64,000 nt of DNA from Cryomorphaceae bacterium (GCA_905182525.1 CAJJBV010000006.1:79843-143842), one strand, 5' to 3'. Shown: positions 1 to 8,960, counted from the stretch's first letter. Notes: a model not told the origin generated them from the sequence alone. Made by a program: numbers and translations.

Positions 1-131
1 TTAATTCCGTAAGTATTAATATTTAACGAGTTGTGCTTTTCTCTAATGTGTTTTATCTTATGGTTTTTCTTGGGAATAAGATGATGAAAAGTAAGTTCTT
101 GTGCTCTATTACATAATTCACAATTATTCAT
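1..131 (-). CDS. HNH endonuclease-like protein, partial at window edge
   Basis: The start codon is at 129-131 on the minus strand and the gene runs off the left edge, so only the first 43 or so residues are present. They are identical to the N-terminus of the complete HNH gene at 3617-3898: an early CxxC pair (CELC), then TFHHLIPKK, the histidine-rich core of an HNH nuclease fold. The identity extends through the start codon into the upstream DNA, so this is a second copy of the same locus and not a distant paralogue. Whether the rest of the copy is intact cannot be seen. A role in DNA cleavage is inferred from the fold alone. Confidence 0.7.
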   Translation of the reverse strand, partial: MNNCELCNRAQELTFHHLIPKKNHKIKHIREKHNSLNINTYGI

Positions 132-171
132 TAATTGAAATTTTAATTTAAGAAAGTGATTTTAGTTAAAT
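1..171. repeat. Direct repeat copy 1 (HNH gene start and leader)
   Basis: Positions 1-164 match 3768-3931 base for base. There is one mismatch at 165, then agreement to about 171. The repeat covers the first part of the HNH coding sequence and about 40 bases upstream of its start. It is truncated by the window edge, so its true length is unknown. Confidence 0.9.
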
Positions 172-258
172 TAAGATGATTTACTTTTTTCAATTGCTCC
201 CTTCCCATTTGAATGAGATCTATTATATCCATCGCTATTCCGCGTAGTTGGTGATTTT

Positions 259-2088
259 TTACTTATTTATGTTTTGATTGATAATATCTCTGTATTTAGT
301 TCTTCTATTTGAGTCATGAAATAAAGATTCGTTCCATTTTTTAGCTTCTAAATAATCACCTTTAATTAAATAAACAACAACCAAATTCAGCTTGGGTTCA
401 TCAAAACGCGGATTTATCTTTACAGCTCTTTTATAAAAAAACATAGCAGAATCAATATTGTTTTCTATAAAATGTATACTTCCTAAATCATTAAGTACAT
501 AAATATTATTAGGATGTTCTTTTTGTGCAATTTTAAAACTAGTCATAGCTTCTGAAATATTTCCCAGGTTTGAATTAGCATTTCCTTTATACCAATTAAT
601 TGGGGTAGAAGTTGGATCTAGTTTATAAAAAAAAGACAATGCATTAATGCAAGAAGAAATAACAGCTTTATTATCGCCTTCATTCTTGGCAACATAAATT
701 TTCTTTGTAAAATATTCTCCTTTTATTTGAAGTAAATTAATATATAGTATAAATATATATATTGGAATTAAAGTGAAAAACAAAAACTTTGGAATACGAA
801 TTTTTTTTTCACTAATATTAAGATTACTATTTTTTATAGTATAAACTGCAATACTCAACAAAACAGCAAATAAAATATTATGCTCTACCCTTTCTTTAGG
901 AAAGGAAAAGAAAGAGATAACAAAAAAACCAATAAACCCTGAAAAGAGTATAATATTTTCAATTCTAACATTTAATTTTATTACAGAATACAAATAAAAT
1001 AGAATTGATATTATTAATAACAACATAATATTAAAACCAATGAGTCCATATTCTGATAATATCCATAAGAAATCATTATGAGGTCTTTGAAAGATGAAAT
1101 TCAAATCTTGGATTCTATAGACATTTGGAAGAGAATAACTTGAAACATCCAACTTCCAATTGTTTGGACCTACTCCAAATAATAAATTATCAAAAATAAC
1201 ATCGTAAGTTTTATTCCAAATAAGAAATCTTTCAGAAAGAGTACTTAAATCAAAAATGGTTTCTGGATAAGATAAAACATCTATATTTTGAATAAACTCA
1301 TTTGTTACTCGTGGAAAAATAAAAAGAAAAAAAACATTTATTAGTATTATTATGCTAGCAATATATATTTTGGAACGTTTAAAGCTAATGGTTTGTTGTT
1401 CCCAGTTCTTAAAGTACATAATTAGCATTGATACAAAAAACACAAAATAGCCTATCCATACTGCCCTTGTTTGAATCACACTTACCAATACTAATTGAAC
1501 TAATATTGCTATTAAAGCTATTAATTTCCAATATTTTTTCAGCGAAAAGAAAGCGTAAAAAGAAAATATAGAAACAAGATATAGAAAGCTTGAGTACAAG
1601 TTCTTATGTCCGCTTATAGTTCTCAGGCCATATAGGCTTTCACGAGAAATCTCTTCTAAACTTGCTATTTCAAAAAATATTTTAAAAGTAGAAATGAAAA
1701 ATATTAATAATATAGTTTTTAATAACAGAGTTAAGAAATGATTCTTAAAGTTTAAGAGAAATATTAAAGACAATAAAAATAAAGTATAAAAGAGTATGTT
1801 TTTAGATACTTCAACAACCGAAATAGAATAATTAATAGACCACGTTATTGAAATTATAGAATATAGAATAAAAAAAAGATATAGGATTGAGAAAAAGTCA
1901 ATTGCAAATCTTATTTTTTTGGATTTAACAAGTAAAAAAACAAGAATAAGAAGAGTACAAAATGAGAGAAGAAACATTCTCGGCATTAAGTAATAATCCA
2001 AAACAATATTAACGGAAAAAAGGGAGCAAATTAATATAGTAATGACAAAAATGTAAATTAAAATATTATTTGATTTCTCAACAATCAT
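259..2088 (-). CDS. O-antigen ligase/polymerase-like membrane protein with C-terminal TPRs
   Basis: A 609-residue polytopic inner-membrane protein. About twelve hydrophobic segments fill the first 440 residues, with a large extracytoplasmic loop containing RTISGHKN and FGVGPNNWK, as in the Wzy/WaaL (O-antigen ligase) family. Residues about 480-600 form TPR helices (SEAMTSFKIAQKEHPNN, then IDSAMFFYKRAVKINP). Such proteins polymerise or ligate surface polysaccharide or glycosylate proteins; the substrate cannot be told. One oddity: just past the stop, the next frame reads on as a polar Ser/Asn/Lys-rich tail to a stop at 171-173, so a one-base indel near 260 could have cut about 30 residues. It is the last gene before the HNH repeat. 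Confidence 0.8.
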   Translation of the reverse strand: MIVEKSNNILIYIFVITILICSLFSVNIVLDYYLMPRMFLLSFCTLLILVFLLVKSKKIRFAIDFFSILYLFFILYSIISITWSINYSISVVEVSKNILFYTLFLLSLIFLLNFKNHFLTLLLKTILLIFFISTFKIFFEIASLEEISRESLYGLRTISGHKNLYSSFLYLVSIFSFYAFFSLKKYWKLIALIAILVQLVLVSVIQTRAVWIGYFVFFVSMLIMYFKNWEQQTISFKRSKIYIASIIILINVFFLFIFPRVTNEFIQNIDVLSYPETIFDLSTLSERFLIWNKTYDVIFDNLLFGVGPNNWKLDVSSYSLPNVYRIQDLNFIFQRPHNDFLWILSEYGLIGFNIMLLLIISILFYLYSVIKLNVRIENIILFSGFIGFFVISFFSFPKERVEHNILFAVLLSIAVYTIKNSNLNISEKKIRIPKFLFFTLIPIYIFILYINLLQIKGEYFTKKIYVAKNEGDNKAVISSCINALSFFYKLDPTSTPINWYKGNANSNLGNISEAMTSFKIAQKEHPNNIYVLNDLGSIHFIENNIDSAMFFYKRAVKINPRFDEPKLNLVVVYLIKGDYLEAKKWNESLFHDSNRRTKYRDIINQNINK

Positions 2089-2258
2089 TCTATCTTGATA
2101 ATTAATTTTAGCAAGTTATCATTTTGATTTTAGCTTATCCCATCTTCAGTATCATTAAATGCAAGACATAAAAATCAGGGAAGTCTATCAATAACGAAAT
2201 ACAATTTATTAGCTAAAAATGAACTGCTCTAGAAAAAATCTTAAATAAATTCCTTTGT

Positions 2259-3026
2259 TTAAAATATTTTAAAAAAATCTTCAAGTAGTTGAGCGCTAGG
2301 TAATGATGGCTCAAAGATAATATCGTATGTTCCGGTACCCGCAGAAAAGGGGATTTGAAAAACTGCATCAAATCTTTTACTATTAATATAATAACTATTT
2401 ATTGGATAAATATTTGTAGTAGATGTACTCTGTTGGTGACGTAACATAACTTGAGTAGTAGGTGATGTAGCTTGATTAAATAATAAAGTATCGCTCCCTG
2501 AAAAGGAAACAGATAATTCTTGTCCTTTAGAGGCAATTCTAGGAACAACAATTGGTTTATTATTTAACACAGTGTACTCTTTATCCCAAGCATTGTAAAC
2601 AGGGTCTGTTTCGTTGGTTATATCAGAAGTTTTACTATGCATTGCATAAGGCACACTTAAAAACTGTGTGGTTCCCATATTGGTATAATTCGTACTTCCT
2701 GTAATATCCATTTCTATTTTTAGGTAGTAGCTATCTCCAGCCCAGTTTATACTTGAAAAAGTACCTTGCTGTATAGCTCCAGAACCAATTATAAGATTAA
2801 ATAATCCGTAGTCATCTGTAGATACGTTGTGAGTTTCTTGATACACTAGCGAACCTACTGCCGTACTTTGTAAAATACTCATTTGTAAAGCTATCGCTTG
2901 GTTAGTAACCAAACTACCAGCGCCATCTCTTGCCACTGCACTGTAGTTAAATGCATTTGGTGGTGCTTGTCCCAAAACGAATAGTGTAGATATGCTAAAA
3001 GCTAAAAAAAGTAAAGATTTTCTCAT
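2259..3026 (-). CDS. Secreted protein of unknown function, tail-fibre-like N-terminal domain
   Basis: A 255-residue protein with a signal peptide (MRKSLLFLAFSISTLFVLG, cleavage expected near residue 19-20). The mature N-terminus AFNYSAVARDGAG, followed by LVYQETHNVSTDDYGLFN and FLSVPYAMHSK, is a recurrent secreted module in Bacteroidota, often found before collagen-like or tail-fibre-like domains. Here only a short beta-rich C-terminus follows, and I see no T9SS sorting signal. It starts five bases after the stop of the sorting-domain protein at 3032-3538, so the two are surely one operon, perhaps a secreted pair. No function can be assigned. Confidence 0.7.
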   Translation of the reverse strand: MRKSLLFLAFSISTLFVLGQAPPNAFNYSAVARDGAGSLVTNQAIALQMSILQSTAVGSLVYQETHNVSTDDYGLFNLIIGSGAIQQGTFSSINWAGDSYYLKIEMDITGSTNYTNMGTTQFLSVPYAMHSKTSDITNETDPVYNAWDKEYTVLNNKPIVVPRIASKGQELSVSFSGSDTLLFNQATSPTTQVMLRHQQSTSTTNIYPINSYYINSKRFDAVFQIPFSAGTGTYDIIFEPSLPSAQLLEDFFKIF

Positions 3027-3031
3027 TTTAT

Positions 3032-3538
3032 TTATTTTTTAATTATTTGATAAACTCCAACTGGTTTTTCATTGTCACTTAATAGGTGAATGAAATAATT
3101 ACCCGATGACCAACTATCGGTTTTAATTCCGATATGATTGTTATTTACTTGAAACTTCTCGTTAGATATTATTTTACCATTAATATCAATAACTTGAATT
3201 GTTAAGGCGCTTAATTTTGTTTTTTGTAAGTCAATATACACCATATCAATAGTAGGATTAGGATATACATTTACCATTACCAATTCTTGGCTAGGGACTT
3301 CAAGCGGATTTACTTGTGTACTACCTACCGTAGAATTAGTGAAGCCATTTCCTAAAGAACCACCATTAGTTAAAGAATCAACAAATGTTTCTACAACAAG
3401 TTCTCCCACAGTAAAGGCAATGCTACTTACTGGATTTTCAAAAGAAACACTTGAAGCACTAATTGTTTCAGGATTAAGTTTTTGACTTCTTGCATTTATA
3501 AAACAAAGTGTTAATATTAGAAGAATAAGATTTTTCAT
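3032..3538 (-). CDS. Short T9SS type A sorting domain protein
   Basis: A 168-residue protein with a signal peptide (MKNLILLILTLCFINARS). A short middle part reads SSIAFTVGELVVETF. The C-terminus is a type A sorting domain of about 75 residues: VYPNPTIDMVYID, then the VIDINGKII strand and a GNYFIHLLSD strand, ending in QIIKK. The family is exported by Sec, crosses the outer membrane by T9SS and is anchored or released after CTD cleavage. Almost nothing is left between signal and CTD, so the functional part is very small. First gene of a two-gene operon with the 2259-3026 product. Confidence 0.75.
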   Translation of the reverse strand: MKNLILLILTLCFINARSQKLNPETISASSVSFENPVSSIAFTVGELVVETFVDSLTNGGSLGNGFTNSTVGSTQVNPLEVPSQELVMVNVYPNPTIDMVYIDLQKTKLSALTIQVIDINGKIISNEKFQVNNNHIGIKTDSWSSGNYFIHLLSDNEKPVGVYQIIKK

Positions 3539-3616
3539 AACGATAATATTCTATCAATTTAAAAACAAATAAGCCTTAAAACAAAAAAATTAGGTGCAAT
3601 TAGGTGAGTTAACCTA

Positions 3617-3898
3617 TTATTTAACTTTTTTAGTTTGAGATTTTACCCACTGAATAAATTTTTTTAAGTCGTTGTGGTTTAGTAGCTTTTCTTTTGAATT
3701 ATAGTCTAAAGCAAGAGATTTATGAGGAATTAATTTATGAATCATCTTGTGACAATCCTTACATATTTTAATTCCGTAAGTATTAATATTTAACGAGTTG
3801 TGCTTTTCTCTAATGTGTTTTATCTTATGGTTTTTCTTGGGAATAAGATGATGAAAAGTAAGTTCTTGTGCTCTATTACATAATTCACAATTATTCAT
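3617..3898 (-). CDS. Small HNH endonuclease-like protein
   Basis: A 93-residue protein with a complete HNH/zinc-finger arrangement: CELC at residues 4-7, TFHHLIPKKNH about 15-25, then ICKDCHKMIH about 47-56, giving two CxxC pairs plus the His-His and final His of the motif. Such short stand-alone HNH proteins occur widely and are usually left as HNH endonuclease or HNH signature protein without a known target. Start and leader are duplicated at 1-171. A terminator on the same strand at 4015-4045 separates it from the DUF1573 gene upstream, so it has its own promoter, which should lie in 3899-4014. Confidence 0.75.
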   Translation of the reverse strand: MNNCELCNRAQELTFHHLIPKKNHKIKHIREKHNSLNINTYGIKICKDCHKMIHKLIPHKSLALDYNSKEKLLNHNDLKKFIQWVKSQTKKVK

Positions 3899-3938
3899 TA
3901 ATTGAAATTTTAATTTAAGAAAGTGATTTTAATTAAAT
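3768..3938. repeat. Direct repeat copy 2 (HNH gene start and leader)
   Basis: Partner of 1-171. Identity ends about 40 bases upstream of the HNH start codon. The DNA between the copies holds the polymerase-like gene, the secreted pair and the rest of the HNH gene. Confidence 0.9.
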
Positions 3939-4014
3939 AGAATAATGCTTAAAAAATGGTTCTGTAATTAATATTGTAAATTAATAAAAATTGAACTTTG
4001 CTAATAATCTTAAA

Positions 4015-4045
4015 ATAAAAAAAGCCATCCTAGGACAGCTTTTTG
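4015..4045 (-). terminator. Rho-independent terminator after the DUF1573 gene
   Basis: On the minus strand an 8-bp stem (AGCTGTCC with GGATGGCT, two G-T pairs, 2-base loop) is followed by seven or more T. It lies 20 bases past the stop codon at 4065. Confidence 0.75.
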
Positions 4046-4064
4046 TAATTTAAAAATTAATGTT

Positions 4065-4574
4065 TTATTCTGTAGAATTAACTGGCCCTTGAGCTGGCTT
4101 TACAGGAGTAGCATTTGCTTTAGGCGCTTTCACCTCTCCTTTAATTCTAATAACAGACGTTCCTCCAGTTACTTTTCCATCAGCATCTTTCTTTGCTCTA
4201 GTAACGTTATCTGCATTCATAGCATTAGATTGAATAGTCACAGATTTATTAATTACACCAACACGCTTAGTGTCGTATCTAACTTTAATTTCTCCTGTTG
4301 CACCTGGCGCTATTTCTTCTTTTGGCCATTGTGGAACTGTACATCCACAAGATCCTTTTGCATTAGTAATTTTTAATGGCTTGTTACCAGTATTGGTAAA
4401 AACAAAAACACATTCTCCATTAGCACTTTTTTCAATTTGACCATAATCGTGAGTAGATTTGTCAAAAGAAATTTCTGCACCTTGAACTAAAGGAATAGAT
4501 TCCTGAGCAAAAAATGACTGAACTGTAAATATTGTTGCTATTAAAAAGCTTAATTGTAAAATTGATTTTTTCAT
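4065..4574 (-). CDS. DUF1573 domain secreted protein
   Basis: A 169-residue protein with a signal peptide (through about residue 23, VQSFFAQ). One DUF1573 domain follows: ISFDKSTHDYGQIEKS, VFVFTNTGNKPL, the conserved GSCGCTVPQWP cysteine pair at about residue 79-82, and RYDTKRVGVINKSVTI. The domain has an immunoglobulin-like ASPM/SPD-2/Hydin-type fold and is very common in Bacteroidota periplasmic or surface proteins; its function is not known. The tail is Ala/Pro/Lys-rich (APKANATPVKPA). Monocistronic, with its own terminator just downstream. Confidence 0.85.
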   Translation of the reverse strand: MKKSILQLSFLIATIFTVQSFFAQESIPLVQGAEISFDKSTHDYGQIEKSANGECVFVFTNTGNKPLKITNAKGSCGCTVPQWPKEEIAPGATGEIKVRYDTKRVGVINKSVTIQSNAMNADNVTRAKKDADGKVTGGTSVIRIKGEVKAPKANATPVKPAQGPVNSTE

Positions 4575-4647
4575 TGTCTTTATTTATCTTAATTATTTCA
4601 AATATATAAAATGTGGTTTAATTATTAATATCAATATCTAAACCTTT

Positions 4648-6129
4648 TTAATCTTTATTGTTTTTTTTCTTAGAATTTTCTATTTTTTCTTTCTCTTCTT
4701 TATTTTGTTTTTCTAAAGTTTCTAGGTAATCTATATCAACTTCTTCCAAATGTTCCATCATTTTCCCTAAAGAAAGTGCATTTAATTTTTTACCTATAAT
4801 TTTCTTTTCACTATCAACTAAATATACTTGAGGAGTACTAAATATATCGTATTTTGATCGAAAGTTTAAACTTTCTAGAGTAGTTATTCTCTTTTCATAG
4901 ATATATTCTTTGGCATTTTTATTAGCGTCTGGAAAGTCAGAAATATTTATCCATGGAAGCTCATTATTCTTTACGTATTTAATCCATTTTTCATTTTCTA
5001 AGTTTGTACCAACAGCAATAAACTCTATATCAATACCTTTTTCTTTAAACTCTTTATAAAGATTTTCCATTTTAGGTATTTCTTTTTTACAATGCCCACA
5101 ATCTGGATCCCAAAATATTAAAAGATTGTATTTATTAGGCAGTTGATAAAAATCTATCCAGTTGGTTTCAGAAGTGTCTGCTAAAATTAATCTTGGGGCT
5201 TTCTTTCCAATAAGTAAAGGGGCTGTTTTTTCAGCTTTATCACATAAATCAACAATTTTATTAGAGTCTAACCAAAATGATTTTGAATCGTTTGCAGGAC
5301 AATAATATTTTTGGGCCATACAAACAAAAACAGCATCCATCCCCATAATATTAGAGGTTTCGTACTTATAGGTTAAATGGTGTACTGTATATTTAAAAAG
5401 ATCAGTTTCTTCATCAATTTGAGAGATTAAATTATGAGCATATTTACATATTGTATCGGGAATCTGAGGAATCATCTTTTTAAAGAAAAAGTCTAATTTC
5501 TTATGATATACTGGTGTATGTACTATTCTAGAATCTGTAACATCTATATTATCCCAATAATGATCTAGATAAAAACGATATCTTAAAGAATCATTGTCTT
5601 TTATTTCTTCAGGAATTTCGGGATCAACAGACATTGCTAAAACTTTAGCAGCTAGTAATTCTTTATTCAAAATATTATTTTTCTGATATTGTTTAACCTC
5701 TAAATCTAAAGCTTCTCGCTTAGTCTTACTATCATCACCTTGTAATGTCTTAGACCTTTCTTTCATAGAACCTAAAAAACTGATGTATTGGTAAAAAAGT
5801 TTATTGTTTTCAGATTTTTTGATTTTCATTTTACCATTAAAATCTAATATGTCGGTTTCTAGCTCTACATCTTCATTAGCCATTATAAATTCAAAGTATC
5901 TCGATTCTGGACAAACTACAGCATAAATACCGCCTACAAATTCTTTTTTATTGAAAACAACAGTTCCATTTTTAGAATAAGCAGTATCGGCATAATACAA
6001 TTTGTCACCAAAGTACCTAGCTAAAAACACAGTAGTATCTTGTAATCCGTTTATTTTGAACTTAAGATTTTGTTGACTGTAAAAGCTTACAGTACATAAT
6101 AAAAGTATTAAAAGTGATTTATTTCTCAT
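4648..6129 (-). CDS. TlpA-like thioredoxin-fold protein (DUF5106/DUF4369-type N-terminus)
   Basis: A 493-residue exported protein. After the signal peptide (MRNKSLLILLLCTVSFYSQQ) comes a beta-rich domain of the kind seen in Bacteroidota thiol proteins (KFKINGLQDTTVFLARYFG, VNL-type strands). A helical middle domain follows, and the C-terminal third is a thioredoxin-like domain with the redox motif FWDPDCGHCKKEIP, the two cysteines at about residues 342-345. A cis-Pro region (IFSTPQVYLVDSEKKIIGK) is present. The last 30 residues are highly charged (Lys/Glu). It probably reduces or isomerises disulfides in the periplasm. The partner is unknown; the neighbours are unrelated secreted proteins. 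Confidence 0.8.
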   Translation of the reverse strand: MRNKSLLILLLCTVSFYSQQNLKFKINGLQDTTVFLARYFGDKLYYADTAYSKNGTVVFNKKEFVGGIYAVVCPESRYFEFIMANEDVELETDILDFNGKMKIKKSENNKLFYQYISFLGSMKERSKTLQGDDSKTKREALDLEVKQYQKNNILNKELLAAKVLAMSVDPEIPEEIKDNDSLRYRFYLDHYWDNIDVTDSRIVHTPVYHKKLDFFFKKMIPQIPDTICKYAHNLISQIDEETDLFKYTVHHLTYKYETSNIMGMDAVFVCMAQKYYCPANDSKSFWLDSNKIVDLCDKAEKTAPLLIGKKAPRLILADTSETNWIDFYQLPNKYNLLIFWDPDCGHCKKEIPKMENLYKEFKEKGIDIEFIAVGTNLENEKWIKYVKNNELPWINISDFPDANKNAKEYIYEKRITTLESLNFRSKYDIFSTPQVYLVDSEKKIIGKKLNALSLGKMMEHLEEVDIDYLETLEKQNKEEKEKIENSKKKNNKD

Positions 6130-6226
6130 GAATTAAACAATTATTTAAATTTAAACCAATAAGGATAATTATTTTGGAATTTAACATTTTTTAGATAATT
6201 ATTTCTTTGTGTTTATTAAAAAAACA

Positions 6227-7024
6227 TCATTCAATTACTAATTTGAAAGTCTTTTTTTCATTTTTGACTAAATAAATTCCTTTAGCCAGACTTAAATGTA
6301 ATTTTTGGTTTATTAAGCCAGCCCAAATATTCTGACCCATAGAATTGTAAATTTGAAAATATTGAGTTTCACCTTCATTGTCAATGTATATAGATCCGTT
6401 TGAAGGATTTGGATAAACATTAAAAGAAGATGTTTTTAAACTTTCTTTACTTGTAATATTATTGGTTTCAACACTAATATTATCTAAAGCAAGAATGTAT
6501 TGATTGCTAGAATAATGTCTAAAAGCTATATAAATTGGAGTATTTAATGGGACTGCTCCTAGTTCTACTTGAAAATTTGTCCAAATATTAGGAAGAGCAA
6601 TTGTATCAAAAACCAAAATACCATTTACAATACTATCCTTGTTTAAATACTCTGAACAATATATTTGAAGTGCTTCAGGATAAGATCCATCTAAAGATTT
6701 AGCCTGAAAGTTTAAATAATTACCAGTACTATTAAAACTTATAGAAGGAGTAATTAAAAAATTATTTGCCGAAAGGGTAGTGTCAAACCAAGAATTTGCA
6801 GCCATTATAGAATCTCCAATAGTTAAAGAGTCATAATCTTCAATTAAATGGAAAGAATTATTTAAGTAATTAACCATGGGGTCGTTATATGGTGCTGCCA
6901 TATCACCATCTATCAAAGTCCAAGATGAAATGTTTCCAGAGTTGAAATCTTCATTTAGCAAAACTGTTTGAGCATTGCTACCTAAAAAAGAAATTAAAAA
7001 GAATAATGTATATATTTTATTCAT
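6227..7024 (-). CDS. T9SS-secreted protein with cleaved-adhesin/choice-of-anchor J domain
   Basis: A 265-residue protein with a signal peptide (MNKIYTLFFLISFLGSNAQ). The mature part starts LLNEDFNSGNISSWTLIDGD and runs to residue about 185 with FLITPSISFNSTGNYLNFQAKS and IYIAFRHYSSNQYILALDNI, the pattern of the cleaved-adhesin (choice-of-anchor J) beta-sandwich. A type A sorting domain ends it: FNVYPNPSNGSIYIDN, QIYNSMGQNIW, GIYLVKNE, KLVIE. So it is probably a small surface adhesin or carbohydrate-binding protein secreted by T9SS. The leader between 7025 and 7152 is shared with the divergent GH3 gene. Confidence 0.8.
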   Translation of the reverse strand: MNKIYTLFFLISFLGSNAQTVLLNEDFNSGNISSWTLIDGDMAAPYNDPMVNYLNNSFHLIEDYDSLTIGDSIMAANSWFDTTLSANNFLITPSISFNSTGNYLNFQAKSLDGSYPEALQIYCSEYLNKDSIVNGILVFDTIALPNIWTNFQVELGAVPLNTPIYIAFRHYSSNQYILALDNISVETNNITSKESLKTSSFNVYPNPSNGSIYIDNEGETQYFQIYNSMGQNIWAGLINQKLHLSLAKGIYLVKNEKKTFKLVIE

Positions 7025-7152
7025 AATTAAAGGGTAGTAATTGATATTTTCAGCAAATGTAATTATTTCCTATCAACAATATAATATGGACAATATATCA
7101 AATATTTAATTTTTTCGGAATCTGATGGCCTTAATTTTAATAAATTAAAAAA

Positions 7153-8238
7153 ATGAAATTTTTATTATCAGTATTTTTTTCTTTTCAACTTTTCTTCGGG
7201 TTTTCACAATCTTTCACACTAAATAGTTTTTTAGCTAATGATTCTATTTTAGATGCTAAAGTGGATTCTATTTTTAATAGTCTTAACGATACTAGTAGAG
7301 TTGGACAAATGATTGTACCCGCAATTGGTAGACTGGGTAAATCAAGAGCTCATGTTTTTAACTTGGCTAATAAGGGCTGGATAGGTGGTATACTTTTATT
7401 AAATGGCACAATTGAAGAATTTACTAATGATGTGAATCAATTTGATAGTGTAATGGTAAATAATGGTCATATGCCTTTAATTTTTAGTGCAGATGCAGAG
7501 CCTACATTAGTAAATAGAAAAATAATTGGTTCTAAAAAAGTACCATATACCAATACTATTCATTCTATTGATAGTGTTGAAATGATTGCTAATATAATTT
7601 CAGGTGATTTACTCGATATAGGAATTAATCAAAACTATGCTCCGGTAATTGATGCTTCTCCAAATATGGTTGTAAGCAATAGAAGCTTTGGTCTTAATAT
7701 GGATACAGTAATTGAATTCTCAAAAAAATTCATTTCAACTACTCAAAATCAGAATTTAATTGCTACTGCAAAACATTTTCCCGGTCATGGATATGTAAAA
7801 GGAGATACTCATAAAGAATTAATTTTTATTGATGGAGAGATGAAAGAAGTTGAAAATTATATTCCTTTAATAAATAGTGGGGTTATTTCAATTATGGTTG
7901 CTCATTTAGCGGTAAAAAACAATGAACAATACAATACATTCGGCTTGCCTTCAACCTGTTCTAAAAATATTGTTACAAATCTTTTAAAAGACTCACTGGG
8001 TTTTAAAGGGTTAATTGTAACTGACGCACTTAACATGGGAGGAGTTGTAAATGTAGAAAGCAATGGACTAAAGGCTGCTCAGGCAGGTTGTGATCAACTG
8101 CTAATGCCAATCAATGAAGAAAAAGTTTTAATGGATATTTTAAACGAATTATATAACAATGAAATCTTTAAAACACAGATTTATTCATCTGTAAAAAAGA
8201 TAATTAGGTTAAAAATATGCTTGGGAAAAATTAATTAA
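7153..8238 (+). CDS. Glycoside hydrolase family 3 (beta-N-acetylhexosaminidase-like)
   Basis: A 361-residue protein with a signal peptide (FFSFQLFFGFSQ). It is a single GH3 N-terminal (TIM-barrel) domain of NagZ type: VGQMIVPAIG, FSADAEP, the motif AKHFPGHGYVKGDTH at about residues 205-219, which supplies the His-loop acid/base in NagZ enzymes, and LIVTDALNMGG near 288-298, with the nucleophile Asp about residue 290. The usual C-terminal GH3 or beta-lactamase-like domain is absent, so it ends at the barrel. Its likely role is removal of terminal N-acetylglucosamine from peptidoglycan fragments or glycans in the periplasm. It overlaps the convergent broken gene at 8235 by four bases. Confidence 0.85.
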   Translation: MKFLLSVFFSFQLFFGFSQSFTLNSFLANDSILDAKVDSIFNSLNDTSRVGQMIVPAIGRLGKSRAHVFNLANKGWIGGILLLNGTIEEFTNDVNQFDSVMVNNGHMPLIFSADAEPTLVNRKIIGSKKVPYTNTIHSIDSVEMIANIISGDLLDIGINQNYAPVIDASPNMVVSNRSFGLNMDTVIEFSKKFISTTQNQNLIATAKHFPGHGYVKGDTHKELIFIDGEMKEVENYIPLINSGVISIMVAHLAVKNNEQYNTFGLPSTCSKNIVTNLLKDSLGFKGLIVTDALNMGGVVNVESNGLKAAQAGCDQLLMPINEEKVLMDILNELYNNEIFKTQIYSSVKKIIRLKICLGKIN

Positions 8239-8960
8239 TTGTAGGTTTTTTTATCCCATTGGTATTCACTAGGATAAATACTTTGTGAAAAACACATAAA
8301 AGTAGAAAGTGAACAAAGCATTATAAAAGAATAAAGAAACCATGCTATTCTATGGTAACCAAAATATCCCATATCTACTTCAGCACCATTTAAAATTAAC
8401 CACGTGGGTGTAAAAGCTGCTATTAAAAAAGCAGTTATTCCTACAGTAGCTATCATGGACTCTAAACTTTTCAATGGAAGAGCTAATAGCTTTTTAAACC
8501 AACCTAAATCATCTCCCCATTTGTGAACTAATAAAAATTCTTTGTTTTTTAAGGGAATAAACAATAAAGGATCTTTATTACAATCTTCTAAGTCGAAAGC
8601 TTGTGATGGAGCTAGTATAAAAAACTGTTCTACTGTAATATTGTTTTCTTTTTCAATTTCTTTAATTTTAAAAATAGCTTCTTTAGGAATTTGATTTTTA
8701 AAATATTTTGTGGGTAAGAATCTTAAACGATACTGAGTAGCAATATTTTTAATGGATTTTAAATTAAATATTGAATAATTTTTTTTAGAATTTATTTCAG
8801 CAAAATAATTTTTTGAGTTGTAATTAGAAAGGTTTTTTTCAATAGAAGCTTCTAGATTAAATCGTCTTTTAATTGCTTATTAACTCGAATTTAATAAAGC
8901 GTTTTCCCTAACACTTCTAACTTTAATTAATTCTTTCTCAATATCAATATTTTGAAACAT
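8235..8960 (-). pseudogene. Broken gene for a membrane-anchored protein of unknown family
   Basis: One reading frame is open from an ATG at 8960 to a stop at 8235, except for two adjacent in-frame TAA codons at 8877-8882, after 26 codons. The part after the stops has no ATG until deep in the protein, so a TTG start at 8564 would give only a fragment. The intact product would be about 240 residues: a charged N-terminus, a soluble part (ITVEQFFILAPSQAFDLED, LLVHKWGDDLGWF), then two membrane helices (about ATVGITAFLIAAFTPTWLIL and AWFLYSFIMLCSLSTFMCF). I do not recognise the family. Because the stops are in frame, one indel cannot explain them; this is a nonsense-mutated gene or a local consensus error. 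Confidence 0.55.

Noticed and set aside
151..234. 28-codon minus-strand ORF between the HNH copy and the polymerase gene
   Set aside because: Very short, and its DNA is better explained as the shifted tail of the polymerase gene and the HNH leader.
4089..4376. 95-codon plus-strand ORF inside the DUF1573 gene
   Set aside because: Antisense shadow of a clear conserved gene, with no domain or ribosome-site support.
8235..8564. 109-residue ORF as a gene of its own
   Set aside because: It starts at a TTG in the middle of an open frame that continues upstream with protein-like sequence; better read as the end of a broken gene.
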